This document shows, piece after piece, positions 15,482 to 21,443 of a DNA stretch of 21,443 bases. Position numbers and translations under genes: made by a program. This stretch comes from Hyphomonas sp. (GTDB lineage Bacteria; Pseudomonadota; Alphaproteobacteria; Caulobacterales; Hyphomonadaceae). Below the pieces are notes generated by a model. The model did no database searches, had not been told where the DNA came from, and saw only the letters and a program-made list of their open reading frames with translations. The DNA lies in assembly GCA_024743015.1 (NCBI GenBank), contig JANSXJ010000012.1:1-21443 (forward strand), given 5' to 3'. Within the stretch, counting starts at the first letter, position 1, and every line of letters begins with the position of its first letter.

Positions 15482-16843
15482 TCATTGACGCCTCTTCCTC
15501 GGGGGGATGACTAAAGGAATTCTCGCAGGTTTTTCTGAGTTGGTTGAATCTGTGCTGGGATCCGATTGCTCGTCCTGCACATCATTCGGTTGTGAGCCTC
15601 GGGAGATATTACGAAAAGACTCATACTCCTCTGAGGCTTCAAAAGACCTTTCTCCGATAAAGATCTGATCTACTTTTCCATCCTTCATGATCTTTCCAGC
15701 AAGTGCGATGAGGATTGGACCATCATCGCGCTCAAACACCGCAATATGGCCATGCAGATAGTAGCGGCCATCTGATCCATTCGGCAGTGTCCGAGGCCTG
15801 TTGGCCAACCCAAAACCGCCTGATGTGTAGCGCCCATCCGGGGTGAACCAAACATCTTGGACTGACAGATCTCTGATGTCGCCACCGGTGCGAACATATG
15901 AAAACAGTCGATTTTTGTTGCCCCCCAGAAAGTTGATTTGTTCACCAGGTTCAAACGGCTCAACGCGGGTGCTCGTCACATCAAAAAATAGCAAAGGTTC
16001 TTTTTGACCAAGTACCGACAGTGGTTGCCAATCGCCTTCAACATAAGCCTCCGGCTGGCCGGTCGTTATGTCTTCTTTCCAGGCAAAGATCGAACAAGGA
16101 GGGATGATTGGACGTAGTGCTTCCAATGGTGATTCAGCTACAAGATCTTTCGGTGTGTAAAAATTTGGATCCCAGTCCACACAGTTGGTGATCGGTTGTC
16201 CCTCGAAGATTGGCGGAGCCTTGTACTTTGGGGAGTAGTACTGATCGTTTTTCTGGGTCAGAAGTACCTGAGAAGGGCTATGGTCCTCAGCGACCGTCTC
16301 CGCGATCGACTTCAAGTCTGCGTCCGCACTCCTAGTAGGGACAAGTGGAAGACCCTGTATCCTGTTAAAAGCAAGACGAAGCCACAGGCTGGCAGCGTTT
16401 TGATAAGCGCGCCCATCGCGGGCAAGACCACCATTCTCAATCCAAAGATTCGCAAAAAGCTTCTTTTCTGGAGTGATGCTGACAAATAGGAAACATGAAG
16501 GATGCGTTGGGTCGTTCTTTATTTCAAAACCCATGCCGTTGGGCTGTGGCGGGATACCGGTTAATCCAGCGCATTGCGTGGGGCGACTACTGACAATTTC
16601 AGCAACAACCTGCTCAATTTCGCGTGCGACCTCTTCTTCGTTCGCAACCTGATCAGATTGAGCAGGGTATGTTGTTATCGACAATTTCGCGAGCGAACTA
16701 TCGGCTCGTGTAAAGGTCAGCTTGCCCTCTGGGTCGCCAAAGGCATGCCAACCGGGGTGGTCCTTGAGATAAAAAGTCTCTGCTGAGGCAGGTACAGCGA
16801 TGGCAAAGCTAGCGATCAAAGAAAACAACGAGAAGATTTTCAT
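15482..16843 (-). CDS. Secreted protein, unknown function
   Basis: A 453-residue exported protein. Residues 1-21 are a clear signal peptide ending in PASA before ETFYL. The mature part contains about four cysteines (CAG, SCFLF, NCVDW, PCSIF), probably disulfide-paired in the periplasm. The late segment VWFTPDGRYTSGGFG to YYLHGHIAVFERDDG suggests a beta-sandwich or lipocalin-like fold, but no family is recognised. The C-terminal tail is low-complexity and basic (IPPRKRRQ). The frame remains open to 17170, but that extension lies over the response regulator gene and is not credible; the ATG at 16843 has AAAGG six bases upstream and begins the signal peptide. It starts 40 bases after the response regulator stop, so the two are likely one transcript. 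Confidence 0.82.
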   Translation of the reverse strand: MKIFSLFSLIASFAIAVPASAETFYLKDHPGWHAFGDPEGKLTFTRADSSLAKLSITTYPAQSDQVANEEEVAREIEQVVAEIVSSRPTQCAGLTGIPPQPNGMGFEIKNDPTHPSCFLFVSITPEKKLFANLWIENGGLARDGRAYQNAASLWLRLAFNRIQGLPLVPTRSADADLKSIAETVAEDHSPSQVLLTQKNDQYYSPKYKAPPIFEGQPITNCVDWDPNFYTPKDLVAESPLEALRPIIPPCSIFAWKEDITTGQPEAYVEGDWQPLSVLGQKEPLLFFDVTSTRVEPFEPGEQINFLGGNKNRLFSYVRTGGDIRDLSVQDVWFTPDGRYTSGGFGLANRPRTLPNGSDGRYYLHGHIAVFERDDGPILIALAGKIMKDGKVDQIFIGERSFEASEEYESFRNISRGSQPNDVQDEQSDPSTDSTNSEKPARIPLVIPPRKRRQ

Positions 16844-16883
16844 AATAAGCCTTTGCGAGACATTCTGATATATTGAACTAAAA

Positions 16884-17606
16884 TTACTGGGGCGAGGTTT
16901 GCTTCTCATCACGCTGAACGAGGCGATACCCGAAATCTTCGCTGACAATTTCCGGTGCGCATTCTGCTTTTGACAAAACACGGCGCAGTCGACTGATCGC
17001 GGTATTAATGACCGTATCTTGGGGCGGAAGATTTTTGTAGTCCGTCCACACCTCGTGCCAAAGCGCTTTGCGACTGACCCATTCGCCCTGACGCTCAGCG
17101 ATTGCATTGAGCAAGGCAAATGACTGCGGGCGCAAATCCAAAGGGGAGTTGTTAATGAGCGCCTGGCCACTTAGTTTGCGCAGTTCCAGCGTATCAAAAA
17201 TGAGAACGCTTACAGGCGCACGATTTGTTTCTACGCGGCGTGCCACAGCGCGCAGTCTGGCGCGAAGCTCTTTCGGGTCGAAGGGCTTGTTGATGTAATC
17301 GTCAGCGCCGGCCTCTAGGCCCAAAACATGATCACTGACGGATGTCAGGCGGCTGGCGACGAGAATGCCCGGACGCTTGCCTTCGAGCGCATCTAGCCAA
17401 GCGATATAATCGAGCCCCTCACTGCCATCAGCAAGCATCCTGTCGAGGATCACCAACTCTGGAAGAGTGGTGGCCGTGACGCCTTTCGCCTCATCGAGCG
17501 TTTCGGCGAAACTGACTTTATATCCAAGCTCGACTGCGACCGCCGCCATCGCCGGCGCAATCATTTTGTCGTCCTCGACGATTAGAAGATGGCGGTCTTC
17601 GGACAT
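16884..17606 (-). CDS. OmpR/PhoB family response regulator
   Basis: A 240-residue two-component regulator. The receiver domain (about 1-120) shows the acidic pair D12-D13, phosphoacceptor D55 (LVILDRML), switch residue S85 and K107 in NKPFDP. The C-terminal domain (about 140-235) is a winged helix of the OmpR type, with the typical late segment VINTAISRLRRVL and FGYRLV. The start at 17606 puts the receiver strand right after four residues. An in-frame ATG at 17630 or GTG at 17666 are alternatives, and none has a convincing ribosome site. It heads the leftward series and faces a lipoprotein gene across a divergent promoter that carries an exact CTAAC-N7-GTTAG palindrome. Its likely kinase is encoded at 18601-19926 on the opposite strand. 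Confidence 0.93.
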   Translation of the reverse strand: MSEDRHLLIVEDDKMIAPAMAAVAVELGYKVSFAETLDEAKGVTATTLPELVILDRMLADGSEGLDYIAWLDALEGKRPGILVASRLTSVSDHVLGLEAGADDYINKPFDPKELRARLRAVARRVETNRAPVSVLIFDTLELRKLSGQALINNSPLDLRPQSFALLNAIAERQGEWVSRKALWHEVWTDYKNLPPQDTVINTAISRLRRVLSKAECAPEIVSEDFGYRLVQRDEKQTSPQ

Positions 17607-17666
17607 TTTTATTTCGTGGTTCTCTTGCATTAACGCTACACTATTCGAAACCAATGGAAACCACAC

Positions 17667-17683
17667 CTAACAATCGAGGTTAG
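17667..17683. promoter_or_regulatory. CTAAC-N7-GTTAG palindrome, site 1 (exact)
   Basis: CTAAC and GTTAG with a 7-base spacer lie in the divergent region between the response regulator (61 bases from its start) and the lipoprotein (6 bases from its start). It is the first of four copies around the two-component genes. It is placed to control the regulator's own promoter and perhaps block lipoprotein translation or transcription. Confidence 0.6.
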
Positions 17684-17688
17684 ATCCT

Positions 17689-18489
17689 TTGAAGTTAAGA
17701 ACGCTGCTCATTTTACCATTGCTCGTGGGGCTGTTCGCCGGGTGTGCCACCCGTCAGGTCGGCACAAGTATCATCCACGATGATTCCTCCATAGCGAGCG
17801 CTCTGTTTTCCATAGAGCAGCAGTTTGAAGAGCGAAAAACTGCTGGTGACGCTTTTGGAATGGCGCGAGCGGCCAAAGAACGTCTCGAGTTACTGGACTT
17901 GATCAAGCCGTCTGACGCCATTGGGGCGATTGAGGACCAGTCGATCCTGTCGATGCGCCGGGACGCCATCGAATCCGGCGCATTCGAAATGGTCAGAGCA
18001 GCAAGAGCGTTGGCGCAAAATGATCCGGATACGCTTTCGCGTATTGAGAGCATCTTTCCGCAAGAACAAACGGCGCAATCAGGTGGATTGGGTGATTTTA
18101 GTGGGCTCATCGGAGAGCGGCGCGCGGTTAAAGTGACAATCGGATTGGAAATAGATGCCACGCTAGAGCCAAGTGCGCCGGAGCACCTTAAACTGCCCGT
18201 AGATGGGGAAGAAGGTACAACCATCTTTGTGCAACCTGTTGGCCGCCATTACGCAGAGATGCCCACCGAATTGTCGATGCGCGTAAACCGCATGCCAATC
18301 ACCCCTGATACTACAAAAACAGCCTGTTCAGCGCGCGCCAAGCAGGGGAGATTATCTTGCTATGTTGCGCCCGGCGATCATACAGGCGTGGAGATATGGC
18401 TCACCAACCATAGCCGTTTTCGTGTGCCGGTCCTCATTTTTATTAGCGGCAACGCTGCAAGCGTCACGACGGCACTGACGCAGGAATGA
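17689..18489 (+). CDS. Lipoprotein of unknown function, two-component neighbour
   Basis: A 266-residue predicted lipoprotein with lipobox FAGC and C19. Residues about 30-130 look helical and charged (IEQQFEERKTAGDAF, RAAKERLELLDL); residues about 145-262 look like a beta-rich domain with two cysteines (TACSARAKQGRLSCYV). No family recognised. The start is TTG: no ATG or GTG precedes the lipobox core usefully, and AGGT lies about seven bases upstream, so TTG is supported. It sits between the response regulator (divergent) and the histidine kinase (111 bases downstream, same strand), the position often held by an auxiliary sensor or a regulon member. That role is inferred. Confidence 0.78.
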   Translation: MKLRTLLILPLLVGLFAGCATRQVGTSIIHDDSSIASALFSIEQQFEERKTAGDAFGMARAAKERLELLDLIKPSDAIGAIEDQSILSMRRDAIESGAFEMVRAARALAQNDPDTLSRIESIFPQEQTAQSGGLGDFSGLIGERRAVKVTIGLEIDATLEPSAPEHLKLPVDGEEGTTIFVQPVGRHYAEMPTELSMRVNRMPITPDTTKTACSARAKQGRLSCYVAPGDHTGVEIWLTNHSRFRVPVLIFISGNAASVTTALTQE

Positions 18490-18493
18490 GTGT

Positions 18494-18510
18494 CAAACCG
18501 AATTGGTTAT
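18494..18510. promoter_or_regulatory. CTAAC-N7-GTTAG-like palindrome, site 2 (8 of 10)
   Basis: CAAAC-N7-GTTAT matches the palindrome at 8 of 10 defined bases with identical spacing. It lies directly after the lipoprotein stop, 91 bases before the histidine kinase start. Confidence 0.4.
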
Positions 18511-18560
18511 GTGACGATCGCTCCGTTTTGCGACACTGTTCGTGCACAATAGCGCGGTCA

Positions 18561-18577
18561 CTAACATTGGCAGATAG
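18561..18577. promoter_or_regulatory. CTAAC-N7-GTTAG-like palindrome, site 3 (9 of 10)
   Basis: CTAAC-N7-GATAG matches at 9 of 10 defined bases. It sits directly upstream of TAGAAT (18579-18584), a good -10 box, where a -35 element would otherwise be and no good one is seen. This is the expected arrangement for an activator-dependent promoter of the histidine kinase gene. Confidence 0.5.
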
Positions 18578-18600
18578 CTAGAATAGAAAAAGGGCATTTA

Positions 18601-19926
18601 GTGTCGTTGCGATCCCCCATTTCCATCGCTCTCTACACGAATTTGGTGGTGACCTTTTGTGTCGCTGCGATCGCTATATTGGTGGCCTTTCGTGCCGTTG
18701 ACATGGCCGTTGAACGCGCGGCCAGGGAGGATATATCGCGAGAAATAGCGATCATGCTTGACCGCGCATCTGAGCGAAACACCATTCCCGATACGGCAAT
18801 TCTGACAACGAATATTGGTCGACGCATGTTTACTGAAAGTGCGGAAGAGGGCGGCTGGGTTTACCTGCTTGCAGGTTCTGAAGGGGGCGTCATTGTCGGT
18901 AATGCCAAGCGCATGCCCCCGTCTGAAACCGACATCTGGGCAGAAGTGACCGGGCAAGACCTTGGAGTTTCAGCTGGACCGGTTCTTGTTCGTATTGTGA
19001 GTGTTGAAGGAGATCACCGTCTATTAGTCGGCCGCCGATTGACCGCACGCCAATCTCTAAACGCCTGGTTCCTGCCCATACTTGCGATCAGCGTGCTTGT
19101 GCTGAGCGGGCTGAGTTCACTGCTCCTTTGGAGCCTCAATCAGCGCTTTCGCCGAAAAGTTCAGGCTTTCAATCAGGTGTTCAAAAGCGTGGAGTCAGGA
19201 GAACTCGGCGCTCGAATGCCAACCACAACGCTGGCAGCTCCGGATGATGATCTGGGTGTGCTGGGGCATCACGTAAATAAAGCACTTGATGAAGTTGAGC
19301 GCCTATTGCGGGGGCTTGAATCCTATAGTCAGGTTGCCGCGCATGAACTGAACCATTCGATCACCAATTTACGGGACCGTCTGTCTAGCAAAGGAGAGAC
19401 TGAGGGCGCCGAGCAGGCAGATAATCTGATTGAATTGGTGACCCATATTCTGGAATTGGCAAAAATCGAGGCCACCCCCGGCTTTGCCATGCAGACAATC
19501 AAACTGGCAGATGTAGTGGCATCAGCACTAGACCTCTACTCAGAGTCCTTCGACGAAATGGCCGTTTCTATGGATGTCAATTTTGATGATGCAGACGCTC
19601 AAATACTTGGCTCGAAGCCGCTTATTGAAAGTGCGCTCATTAATCTTCTGTCCAACGCGCTAAAGCATGCGCCGAGAGGGTCGAAAGTCGGAGTATCTAC
19701 GGTGCGAGAAGGCCGCAGAGTAGGGTTTATTGTCCGAGATCATGGGCCGGGGGTAGAGAGCACAGAGCTGGAAGCGCTGGCAGCATTGGGTCGCGCCGGC
19801 GATTCAGGCGGACATGGCTTTGGATTACGGCATGTGGAAGCTGTTGCGATCCGCCACGGGGCTCAATTAAAGTTGGAAAACGCCGCCCCGGGATTGAAGG
19901 CTTCGCTTTTCTTCCGGTTGTCATGA
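18601..19926 (+). CDS. Membrane sensor histidine kinase with unusual H-box
   Basis: A 441-residue inner-membrane kinase. Transmembrane helix 1 is at about 8-32, a periplasmic sensor at about 33-155 and helix 2 at about 157-178. A HAMP-like linker at about 179-232 is followed by the dimerisation helix with phosphoacceptor H248 in AAHELNHSITNLRDRL. The ATPase domain has N352 (N box), D380-H-G-P-G384 (G1) and G404-H-G-F-G408 (G2). The H-box has NHSI where most kinases have R-T/S-P-L, so the conserved proline is lost. The GTG start has AAGGG six bases upstream. It most likely phosphorylates the OmpR-type regulator encoded at 16884-17606, although the two genes are divergent and separated by a lipoprotein gene. 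Confidence 0.92.
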   Translation: MSLRSPISIALYTNLVVTFCVAAIAILVAFRAVDMAVERAAREDISREIAIMLDRASERNTIPDTAILTTNIGRRMFTESAEEGGWVYLLAGSEGGVIVGNAKRMPPSETDIWAEVTGQDLGVSAGPVLVRIVSVEGDHRLLVGRRLTARQSLNAWFLPILAISVLVLSGLSSLLLWSLNQRFRRKVQAFNQVFKSVESGELGARMPTTTLAAPDDDLGVLGHHVNKALDEVERLLRGLESYSQVAAHELNHSITNLRDRLSSKGETEGAEQADNLIELVTHILELAKIEATPGFAMQTIKLADVVASALDLYSESFDEMAVSMDVNFDDADAQILGSKPLIESALINLLSNALKHAPRGSKVGVSTVREGRRVGFIVRDHGPGVESTELEALAALGRAGDSGGHGFGLRHVEAVAIRHGAQLKLENAAPGLKASLFFRLS

Positions 19927-19942
19927 GCCAGAATTTCTTGAC

Positions 19943-19959
19943 CTAACCTGGATGGTTAG
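19943..19959. promoter_or_regulatory. CTAAC-N7-GTTAG palindrome, site 4 (exact)
   Basis: An exact copy with CTAACC and GGTTAG arms lies 17 bases after the kinase stop and about 140 bases before the next gene (20100). The rest of the 173-base gap 19927-20099 shows no other signal I can support. It suggests that the downstream gene pair has its own regulated promoter. Confidence 0.6.
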
Positions 19960-20099
19960 CTGCAGGATGGCAACATGTAGGATAGGGATCAACAATGATG
20001 CGAGCGGATAAGAGTCAAAAGAGATGCGGAATAGTTTCTTAGCCTTCAATGTCGGTCTAATCACCAAGGCAGAAGTTGTATGACTGGAAAGGAATCGAA

Positions 20100-20348
20100 A
20101 TGAAGAGTGCAACACCAAGTTCCGAAACGAACCGTCATGGGCAAAAAATTATGGGCCAAGCCTATCAAGTCATCGGGGCGATTGCCTCTGAGGCAGGTTT
20201 GTTTGAGCACCCGGATGTTCAAAGCGCTTTGGATTACTTTTCCAAGAATAGATATCGTGAAGATTTCTTGCCGTTCTCCTTGCGCCCGGAGAGTAATGTA
20301 AATCGAAAATTCGAAACAATTAAAAAGAGCACTTCGGGGGATTCATGA
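20100..20348 (+). CDS. Small hypothetical protein
   Basis: An 82-residue soluble protein without signal peptide or membrane segment. The central part (GQAYQVIGAIASEAGLFEHPDVQSALDYF, described in parts) looks helical and the C-terminus is charged. No family recognised. The ATG at 20100 is supported by AAAGGAA at about five bases; a TTG at 20076 would be an in-frame alternative without benefit. Its stop overlaps the start of the next gene (ATGA), so the two are translationally coupled and may act together. Confidence 0.72.
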   Translation: MKSATPSSETNRHGQKIMGQAYQVIGAIASEAGLFEHPDVQSALDYFSKNRYREDFLPFSLRPESNVNRKFETIKKSTSGDS

Positions 20349-21443
20349 CGCCGCGCCAATTCAAGACTGTAAAACGGGGAGGCCAGGACGTGTTGAGGAT
20401 GCGTCCGGCTTGGCTCAGTTATTGGGGGAGCTTGCTTGCCGCGATGGCTGTGATTGGATTGTGGGTTGTTCAGCGCTCTCTATTTGACGGCATGGCTGAC
20501 ACTCTGGGCATACCCGCTGAGTTTGCTGGCCTTGGATTAGTGATCGGTCTCTTACCAATTGCAATTCGCGTCTTTTATCATCGCTATACTCACGCATATG
20601 AGATTGAGAATGGTACGAAGCTCCGATTGGTGGCCGGTTTTATCTCTAGGGTAAAACGCGAATTCCCCCTGACGGACAAAGTCCAGACGGATATGGGGCA
20701 GAGCTTGATCGGGCGGCTTCTGAATTATGGCACGCTGGCCTTTTGGACGGGCGATGATCGCAGCCGATTGACTTGGAAGGATGCGCCAGACCCAGATCAG
20801 GTCGTTGCCTTCCTGGACAGACTGAAATCGGGCGATCCTTCGGCCTCGCATCAGAGCAGTAACGCGTTCCGTAAGGCCTCCCCGGCGAGCGGTGACGGGC
20901 GCGCGGGCCGAATTCAAGAGCCACCAACTCTCAAAGAGGCTAAGTCATCTAAATACACACACTTCGGGCGCTCACCTGAGTATAAACAGCTCTCTGAGAT
21001 GGTAGAGAAGCGGATAAAGACCCCTTTAGGCGACTATATCGACAATGATGACGGGACTGTTTCGGACGAAGAAGGTGGGTTGATGTGGCTACGAGCGCCA
21101 TGGGGTATGGTATGGGCCGGAAGCGGATATGTCGGCGACCCAATTGCCCTCAAATGGGGAACCGCAGCAGATCTCTTTGGGAGAGGCGTTGACGTTGGCT
21201 ATAATGTCGGAAGCTCCATGGCCTATATGGGGCATGAGAAGCGCAGGGCATCCGCCATTAGCAATGGCTACAAAAGCGGCAACTGCGTGGTGCATGCTGC
21301 GGGGTACAAGGATTGGAGACTTCCAACTGCTGAGGAGATAGATCGGCTCTCTCCCTATATTCATAGCAATTCAAATGATGCTGGTCGCGAAGATCATAAT
21401 CTATCACGAGATGATACATATGATTGGCAGTGGCATGGAAAGG
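20345..21443 (+). CDS. Membrane protein: bacterial PH domain plus DUF1566 (Lcl C-terminal), partial
   Basis: An open frame of 366 residues that runs off the window end. Two transmembrane helices (about 24-44 and 60-80) are followed by a bacterial PH-like domain (about 82-150, of the YdbS/bPH_2 type, with YEIENGTKLRLVAGFISRV and a W-T-G-D strand end). Next come a polar linker (about 165-225) and a DUF1566/Lcl C-terminal domain: D233-N-D-D-G-T-V-S-D followed by GLMWL, then D323-W-R-L-P-T-A-E-E. The DUF1566 fold is related to C-type-lectin-like and FGE-like surface domains. With both helices close together at the start, the linker and the two domains are probably on the cytoplasmic side unless topology is inverted. 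It overlaps the preceding small gene by four bases. I have not seen this domain pairing described, from memory only. Confidence 0.8.
   Translation, partial: MTPRQFKTVKRGGQDVLRMRPAWLSYWGSLLAAMAVIGLWVVQRSLFDGMADTLGIPAEFAGLGLVIGLLPIAIRVFYHRYTHAYEIENGTKLRLVAGFISRVKREFPLTDKVQTDMGQSLIGRLLNYGTLAFWTGDDRSRLTWKDAPDPDQVVAFLDRLKSGDPSASHQSSNAFRKASPASGDGRAGRIQEPPTLKEAKSSKYTHFGRSPEYKQLSEMVEKRIKTPLGDYIDNDDGTVSDEEGGLMWLRAPWGMVWAGSGYVGDPIALKWGTAADLFGRGVDVGYNVGSSMAYMGHEKRRASAISNGYKSGNCVVHAAGYKDWRLPTAEEIDRLSPYIHSNSNDAGREDHNLSRDDTYDWQWHGK

Noticed and set aside
16844..17170. N-terminal extension of the secreted protein gene
   Set aside because: It lies on the response regulator gene in a different frame and would bury a clear signal peptide that starts at 16843.

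Overview
The window looks like chromosomal DNA of an alphaproteobacterium. A marine Hyphomonadales or Maricaulales-type organism is plausible, but this rests on overall protein style and a mixed, roughly half G+C composition judged by eye; no rRNA or marker gene is present. Genes are densely packed, no gap without a gene exceeds 300 bases, and I saw no tRNA, rRNA, CRISPR array, transposase or phage gene.

Region 1 (1-3678) holds a serine hydrolase of the beta-lactamase fold and two AraC-type regulators. One has the arabinose-binding-like N-terminus and the other is of the GlxA type with a DJ-1/PfpI domain. A near-identical 27-base element with TGGC and TGTC half-sites 21 bases apart lies upstream of the hydrolase (109-137) and upstream of the GlxA-type gene (2571-2600). 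It is the best operator candidate in this part.

Region 2 (3787-10336) is a run of same-strand genes. It encodes a GDSL autotransporter esterase, a glycine-zipper lipoprotein, an NAD(P)-binding SDR protein, an alternative oxidase (a non-proton-pumping quinol oxidase), a CPBP membrane protease, a six-helix membrane protein and a second, lipid-anchored serine hydrolase. The last five (6233-10336) are close or overlapping and look like one respiratory/envelope operon.

Region 3 (10337-11969) is a compact hipBA toxin-antitoxin operon. Its leader carries two nested inverted repeats, one of which overlaps the antitoxin ribosome binding site.

Region 4 (12010 to the right edge) is the least familiar part. 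An OmpR-type response regulator heads a leftward series: a secreted protein, an unknown protein, a small lipoprotein, a four-repeat WD40 protein and a large coiled-coil lipoprotein. Rightward from the same divergent promoter run a lipoprotein, a histidine kinase, a small protein and a two-domain membrane protein (bacterial PH plus DUF1566/Lcl C-terminal domain) cut off by the window end. A palindrome CTAAC-N7-GTTAG occurs twice exactly and twice nearly exactly, always between genes and always around the two-component genes. I infer one regulon of exported proteins of unknown function, the best candidate in the window for an undescribed system.
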